A DNA stretch of 18,155 nt from JAEMQF01 sp031419715. Its GTDB lineage: Bacteria > Pseudomonadota > Gammaproteobacteria > Burkholderiales > Burkholderiaceae_C. The notes beneath the pieces were generated by a model. That model made no database searches and was not told the origin of the DNA. It saw nothing but the letters and a program-made list of their open reading frames with translations. Positions 14,650-18,155 of the stretch are shown here, piece after piece; the first letter of the stretch is position 1, and every line of letters starts with the position of its first letter. The DNA is taken from assembly GCA_031419715.1 (NCBI GenBank), contig JANOLJ010000278.1:1-18155 (forward strand), read 5' to 3'. The position numbers and the translations under genes were made by a program.

Positions 14650-15320
14650 AACACGCCGCGCTCGGCCAAAGACACCACGCTCGACTGCCCGACCACCAGA
14701 TGGTCCAGCACCCGCACGTCAATCAGCGCGAGTGCCGATTTCAATGTCTGCGTCAAGAACTCGTCAGCGCGTGACGGCTCCGCGGTTCCCGAAGGATGGT
14801 TGTGCGCCAGGATCACCGCCGCCGCCTGGTGCTCCAGCGCGCGCTTGACCACTTCGCGTGGGTAGACACTGGTTTGTGTGAGCGTGCCGCGAAACATTTC
14901 TTCGAGCACGATCAAGCGGTGCTGCGCATCGAGAAACAGCACGGCAAACACTTCATGGTCGCGCCCCGCCAACTGCATGTGCAGGTAGGCCTTGACCTTG
15001 TCAGGCGAATCGAACAGCGTTCGCTCGGTGAACTCCTGCTTGAGCGAGCGTCGCGCGAGTTCAAGCACGGCCGCGAGCTCGGCGCGTTTCGCCGGCCCCA
15101 GGCCCTTGATGCGCTTCAGATCTTGCGCCCTGGCCCGCAGCAGTGGCGCGATGCCGCCAAAGCTGTCGAGCAGCTGCTGCGCCAAGTCGAGCACCGACAC
15201 GCCGCGCGTGCCGGTGCGCAGCAACAACGCCAGCAATTCGGCGTCGGCGAGCGCTGCCGGGCCGAGGGCCAGCATCTTTTCGCGCGGCCGGGTCGACGCC
15301 GGCAAGTCCTTGAGCAGCAT
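14646..15320 (-). CDS. radC: RadC/YeeS family JAB (MPN+) domain protein
   Basis: This 224-residue protein is of standard length for RadC. An N-terminal UPF0758/helix-hairpin-helix part (LKRIKGLGPAKRAELAAVLELARR) precedes the MPN+ metal-binding domain, whose ligands are H173 and H175 in AHNHPSG and the following Asp in SRADEF; RGTLTQTSVYPREVVKRAL is also family-typical. Despite the name, a DNA-repair role has not held up, and its activity is unclear. The ATG at 15320 is the standard MxxKDLPxxxRPREK start. The stop overlaps the GTG of the Smr gene. It is divergent from fkpB, with 71 bp between the start codons. Confidence 0.95.
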   Translation of the reverse strand: MLLKDLPASTRPREKMLALGPAALADAELLALLLRTGTRGVSVLDLAQQLLDSFGGIAPLLRARAQDLKRIKGLGPAKRAELAAVLELARRSLKQEFTERTLFDSPDKVKAYLHMQLAGRDHEVFAVLFLDAQHRLIVLEEMFRGTLTQTSVYPREVVKRALEHQAAAVILAHNHPSGTAEPSRADEFLTQTLKSALALIDVRVLDHLVVGQSSVVSLAERGVL

Positions 15321-15391
15321 GGGGGTGGTGGGTTTGCGTTTTCGATTGCGCGACTAAACTGGGAGCCAGTCTAGCCACATCGGGCAAGCCC
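15321..15391. promoter_or_regulatory. Divergent radC / fkpB control region
   Basis: This 71-bp gap must serve both directions. Rightwards, TAAACT (15355-15360) is a four-of-six -10 with a weak TTTGCG (15333-15338) 16 bp upstream. Leftwards, TAGACT (15373-15368) is a possible -10 without a good -35. A small dyad, ACTGG-GAG-CCAGT (15358-15370), overlaps both candidates. These are weak matches read by eye. Confidence 0.3.
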
Positions 15392-15850
15392 TTGACAAAC
15401 GCCGCGTTCAACCCAGTCTCTGAAGAGTCGTTTTTGACCTTGCACTACCGGCTGTGCGGCCCGGATGGTGATGTCTTCCTCGACACCTTCGACGCCAAGC
15501 CCGCGACGCTGTCGCTCGGGCGCGGCGAGCTGACGCCAGCGATCGAGGCCTGCTTGATCGGCATGCACGAAGGGCAGTGTGCCCGCTTTGAGCTTGAAGC
15601 GGGCGTCGCATTCGGCGAGCGCAATCCGCAACTGGTGCAACAGGTGGCGCTGGACACACTGCGGCGCTTCGGCGATGCGCAGGCGGTCTATGAAGTCGGC
15701 GACGTGGTGCGTTTCCCCACCCCAGACGGCAACGCCGGCTATGCGGGCGTGGTGCAGGAAGTCGGCGCGCAGTCGCTGTGGTTTGATTTCAACCACCCAC
15801 TGGCCGGCCGGCCGGTGAGCTTCGAAGTTCAATTTATCGGCGTGTTGTGA
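15392..15850 (+). CDS. fkpB: FKBP-type peptidyl-prolyl isomerase, SlpA/FkpB type
   Basis: This 152-residue protein is a cytoplasmic prolyl cis-trans isomerase with the FkpB layout. An FKBP half (SFLTLHYRLCGPDGDVFLDTF) and the GRGELTPAIEACLIGMHEGQ segment are followed by the insert-in-flap chaperone region (VAFGERNPQLVQQV, GDVVRFPTPDGNAGYAGVV). The closing strand is FDFNHPLAGRPVSFEVQFIGVL, which is strongly conserved in the group. No ATG or GTG lies at a suitable place, so TTG 15392 is taken as start; a weak GGGCAAG precedes it. Its TGA shares one base with the ispH ATG (TGATG). The fkpB-ispH pairing is also found in E. coli. Confidence 0.92.
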   Translation: MTNAAFNPVSEESFLTLHYRLCGPDGDVFLDTFDAKPATLSLGRGELTPAIEACLIGMHEGQCARFELEAGVAFGERNPQLVQQVALDTLRRFGDAQAVYEVGDVVRFPTPDGNAGYAGVVQEVGAQSLWFDFNHPLAGRPVSFEVQFIGVL

Positions 15851-16809
15851 TGAACACCAGCCTCGAAGAAGTCGTTCTTGCCGAGCCGCGCGGCTTTTGT
15901 GCGGGCGTGGACCGCGCGATCGAGATCGTGGAGCGCGCCCTGGTCAAATTCGGCGCGCCGATCTATGTACGCCATGAGATCGTGCACAACACCTATGTCG
16001 TGGAAGACCTGAAAGGCAAGGGCGCGATCTTCATCGAAGACCTCGCCGATGTGCCGCCCGGCGCGACGCTGGTGTTCAGCGCGCATGGCGTGAGCCAGGC
16101 GGTGCGCCAGGAAGCGAAGCGGCGCGGTTTCAGCGTCTTCGACGCCACCTGCCCGCTCGTGACCAAGGTGCACGTCGAAGTGGCCAAGCTGCACCGCGAG
16201 GGCTACGACTTCATCATGATCGGCCACAAGGGCCACCCGGAAGTCGAAGGCACGATGGGTCAGTTGAACGAGGGCATCTACCTCGTCGAAGACGTGGCCG
16301 ATGTGGCCACCGTGCAGGTGGCGCAGACCGAGCGTCTGGCCGTGGTGACACAGACCACGTTGTCGGTGGACGATGCGGCGGAAATCCTCGCGGCCGTGAA
16401 GCGGCGCTTTCCCAGCGTGCGCGAGCCCAAGCAACAAGACATCTGTTACGCCACGCAGAACCGGCAAGACGCGGTGAAGGTGCTGGCCGGGGATGTAGAC
16501 ATCGTCATCGTCGTCGGCAGCCCGTCAAGCTCGAACAGCAATCGCTTGCGCGAGCTGGCGCAGCGCCTGGGCACACCGTCCTACATGGTCGATTGCCCGA
16601 GCGATCTGCAGGCCAGCTGGTTCGACGGCAAACGCATCGTCGGCCTGACCGCAGGCGCGTCGGCGCCCGACATCCTGGTGCAGCAGGTGATTTCGCAGTT
16701 GCGCGCGCTGGGCGTGATCTCGGTGCGCGCTTTGAAGGGGGTGCAGGAAACCGTGCACTTCCCGCTGCCGATGGGGCTGGGCGACAAGTCGATGAACAAG
16801 CCCGGCTGA
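15850..16809 (+). CDS. ispH: 4-hydroxy-3-methylbut-2-enyl diphosphate reductase
   Basis: This 319-residue iron-sulfur enzyme catalyses the last step of the MEP isoprenoid pathway, turning HMBPP into IPP and DMAPP. The three cluster cysteines are C17 (RGFCAGVDRAI), C101 (DATCPLVTKVH) and C199 (DICYATQNRQ). The substrate-binding histidine and threonine motifs (HEIVHNTYVV, FSAHGVS, GHKGHPEVEGTMGQ, TQTTLS), the SSSNSNRL block and the end ALKGVQETVHFPLP are all intact. The ATG at 15850 shares its A with the fkpB stop; a GTG one codon earlier is less likely. It is the second gene of the fkpB-ispH operon. It implies the MEP rather than the mevalonate route for isoprenoids. Confidence 0.98.
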   Translation: MNTSLEEVVLAEPRGFCAGVDRAIEIVERALVKFGAPIYVRHEIVHNTYVVEDLKGKGAIFIEDLADVPPGATLVFSAHGVSQAVRQEAKRRGFSVFDATCPLVTKVHVEVAKLHREGYDFIMIGHKGHPEVEGTMGQLNEGIYLVEDVADVATVQVAQTERLAVVTQTTLSVDDAAEILAAVKRRFPSVREPKQQDICYATQNRQDAVKVLAGDVDIVIVVGSPSSSNSNRLRELAQRLGTPSYMVDCPSDLQASWFDGKRIVGLTAGASAPDILVQQVISQLRALGVISVRALKGVQETVHFPLPMGLGDKSMNKPG

Positions 16810-16859
16810 TCGCCTCGCGCAGCCGGGAGCGCCGGGCAGAAGGCCAGCGCAGCCCTGCC

Positions 16860-16865
16860 TACAAT
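16860..16865 (+). promoter_or_regulatory. Predicted -10 box of serS
   Basis: TACAAT matches five of six bases of the -10 consensus, about 45 bp before the serS ATG. The -35 position (around 16837-16842) is a poor match. A 12-bp GC palindrome (GGCGGCGCCGCC, 16890-16901) lies in the would-be leader, just before the start codon. Confidence 0.45.
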
Positions 16866-16908
16866 TCGCGGCTTCCTGACCTCACACCGGGCGGCGCCGC
16901 CGCAACCC

Positions 16909-18155
16909 ATGCTCGACATCAACCTGCTCCGCAAGGACCTGGCGCTCGCCACTGAGCTGCTTTCCAGGCGCAAATCGCCCCAACCGTTTCTCGACGTGGC
17001 GCGCTTTGGCGCGTTGGAGAGTGAGCGCAAGGCCATCCAGACGCGCACCGAAGACCTGCAGGCCCAGCGCAAGAGCCTTTCCAAGCAGATCGGCGCGGCG
17101 AAGGCGAAGGGCGAAGACACCAACGCGGCGATGGCGCAGGTGAATGGTTTGGCCGATGAGCTGGTGGTGTCGAGCAAACGCCTGGAGGTGCTCCAGACCG
17201 AGCTGACGGCCCTGCTGATGGAAGTGCCGAACCTGCCGCACGCGAGCGTGCCCGCGGGCGCAGATGAAGCCGCTAACGTAGAGGTGCGGCGCTGGGGCGA
17301 GCCGCCGAAGTTTGCCTTTCCCCCGAAGGATCATGTCGACATCGGCGCGCCGCTCGGGCTGGACGCCGACCTCGGCGCCAAGCTCTCCGGCTCGCGCTTC
17401 ACGTTGCTGCGCGGCCCGGTGGCGCGGCTGCACCGGGCGCTGGCGCAGTTCATGCTCGACGTGCAGACCCAGGAGCACGGCTACACCGAGTGCTACACGC
17501 CGTACATCGTCAACCGCGAAGTACTCGAAGGCACGGGGCAGTTGCCCAAGCTCAAGGACGACATGTTCTGGGTCACGCGGGGCGGCAGCGAGAATCAGCC
17601 CGAGCAGTACCTGATTCCCACCTCCGAGGTTTCGCTGACCAACAGCGTGCGCGGCCAGATCCTCGACGCCGCCGCATTGCCGATCAAGCTCACCGCGCAC
17701 AGCCCCTGCTTCCGCTCCGAAGCGGGCAGCGCCGGACGCGACACCCGCGGCATGATCCGCCAGCATCAGTTCGACAAGGTCGAGATGGTGCAGATCGTGC
17801 AACCCGAACACAGCTACGACGTGCTCGAGCAGATGGTCGGCCACGCCGAAGCGGTGCTGCAAAAACTCGAACTGCCGTACCGCGTGGTACTGCTGTGCAG
17901 CGGCGACATGGGTTTCGGCGCGACCAAGACCTACGACCTCGAGGTCTGGCTGCCGGCACAGAACACCTACCGCGAGATCAGCTCCTGCTCGAACTGCGAA
18001 GCCTTCCAGGCCCGGCGCATGCAGGCGCGCTTTCGGAACGCGCAAGGCAAGACCGAACTCGTGCACACCCTCAATGGCTCGGGCCTGGCGGTCGGCCGCG
18101 CGATGGTCGCGGTGCTCGAGAACCACCAGCAACCCGACGGCAGCATCGCCATTCC
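16909..18155 (+). CDS. serS: Serine--tRNA ligase (partial, 3' end outside window)
   Basis: The first 415 codons of a class II seryl-tRNA synthetase are present, which charges tRNA(Ser) and tRNA(Sec). The family is about 425-435 residues long, so little is missing. Residues about 30-105 form the long coiled-coil arm that grips the tRNA variable loop. Motif 2 is CFRSEAGSAGRDTRGMIRQH (from C267, with R269 and E271), the SSCSNCEAFQARR serine-pocket segment is near C360, and motif 3 is NGSGLAVGRA (389-398). ATG 16909 gives the standard MLDINLLRKD start. It follows ispH after 99 bp and probably has its own promoter. The reading frame is open to the last base. Confidence 0.98.
   Translation, partial: MLDINLLRKDLALATELLSRRKSPQPFLDVARFGALESERKAIQTRTEDLQAQRKSLSKQIGAAKAKGEDTNAAMAQVNGLADELVVSSKRLEVLQTELTALLMEVPNLPHASVPAGADEAANVEVRRWGEPPKFAFPPKDHVDIGAPLGLDADLGAKLSGSRFTLLRGPVARLHRALAQFMLDVQTQEHGYTECYTPYIVNREVLEGTGQLPKLKDDMFWVTRGGSENQPEQYLIPTSEVSLTNSVRGQILDAAALPIKLTAHSPCFRSEAGSAGRDTRGMIRQHQFDKVEMVQIVQPEHSYDVLEQMVGHAEAVLQKLELPYRVVLLCSGDMGFGATKTYDLEVWLPAQNTYREISSCSNCEAFQARRMQARFRNAQGKTELVHTLNGSGLAVGRAMVAVLENHQQPDGSIAI

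Noticed and set aside
15392..15397. Perfect TTGACA -35 hexamer on the plus strand
   Set aside because: It is the TTG start codon and second codon of fkpB, and no -10 hexamer lies 16-18 bp downstream.
16890..16901. 12-bp palindrome GGCGGCGCCGCC before serS as an operator
   Set aside because: GC-only palindromes are common by chance in DNA of this composition, and nothing else supports it.
16882..18132. Minus-strand open frame of 416 codons opposite serS
   Set aside because: His/Arg/Gln-rich shadow of a certain tRNA synthetase gene.

Overview
The window is 18,155 bp of GC-rich, densely coding DNA. It reads as the chromosome of a betaproteobacterium, most likely order Burkholderiales. The evidence is the style of the proteins and the gene neighbourhoods kinase-phosphatase-rph-rdgB-hemW and radC/fkpB-ispH. 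I saw no rRNA, tRNA, insertion sequence, CRISPR array, prophage or integrase. No non-coding gap exceeds 300 bp; the largest are 5710-5850 (141 bp), 13846-13959 (114 bp) and 16810-16908 (99 bp).

Left part (1-5709, minus strand). A TetR-family repressor, a membrane-fusion adaptor and an RND-type inner-membrane pump form a compact operon running leftwards. It starts from a recognisable promoter with a perfect 14-bp palindrome next to its -10 box. Beyond the pump lies the start of a divergent protein-L-isoaspartate methyltransferase-like gene, cut by the window edge. The outer-membrane channel for the pump is not in the window.

Middle (5851-12672). hemA (first step of C5 heme synthesis) runs rightwards and converges on yicC (an RNase-family gene). 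yicC is divergent, with only a 28-bp gap, from a tightly packed five-gene rightward operon: a soluble Ser/Thr kinase, a PP2C phosphatase, rph (RNase PH), rdgB (ITP/XTP pyrophosphatase) and hemW (heme chaperone-like radical SAM protein). Spacings are 4 bp, 2 bp, 4 bp and an 8-bp overlap.

Right part (12719-18155). A small diguanylate cyclase lacking any sensor domain overlaps by ATGA with a group II truncated hemoglobin gene. This pair is the most interesting candidate here: a two-gene version of a heme-controlled c-di-GMP enzyme. It converges on a radC-Smr operon (GTGA overlap) across a gap of GC hairpins and 9-bp tandem repeats. Divergent from radC are fkpB and ispH (stop and start share one base), then serS, which runs off the right edge about ten to fifteen residues short of its expected end.

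Most genes are housekeeping. The parts worth a second look are the cyclase-globin pair, the non-RD kinase with its phosphatase, the pump repressor with its operator and basic tail, and two short tandem repeats.
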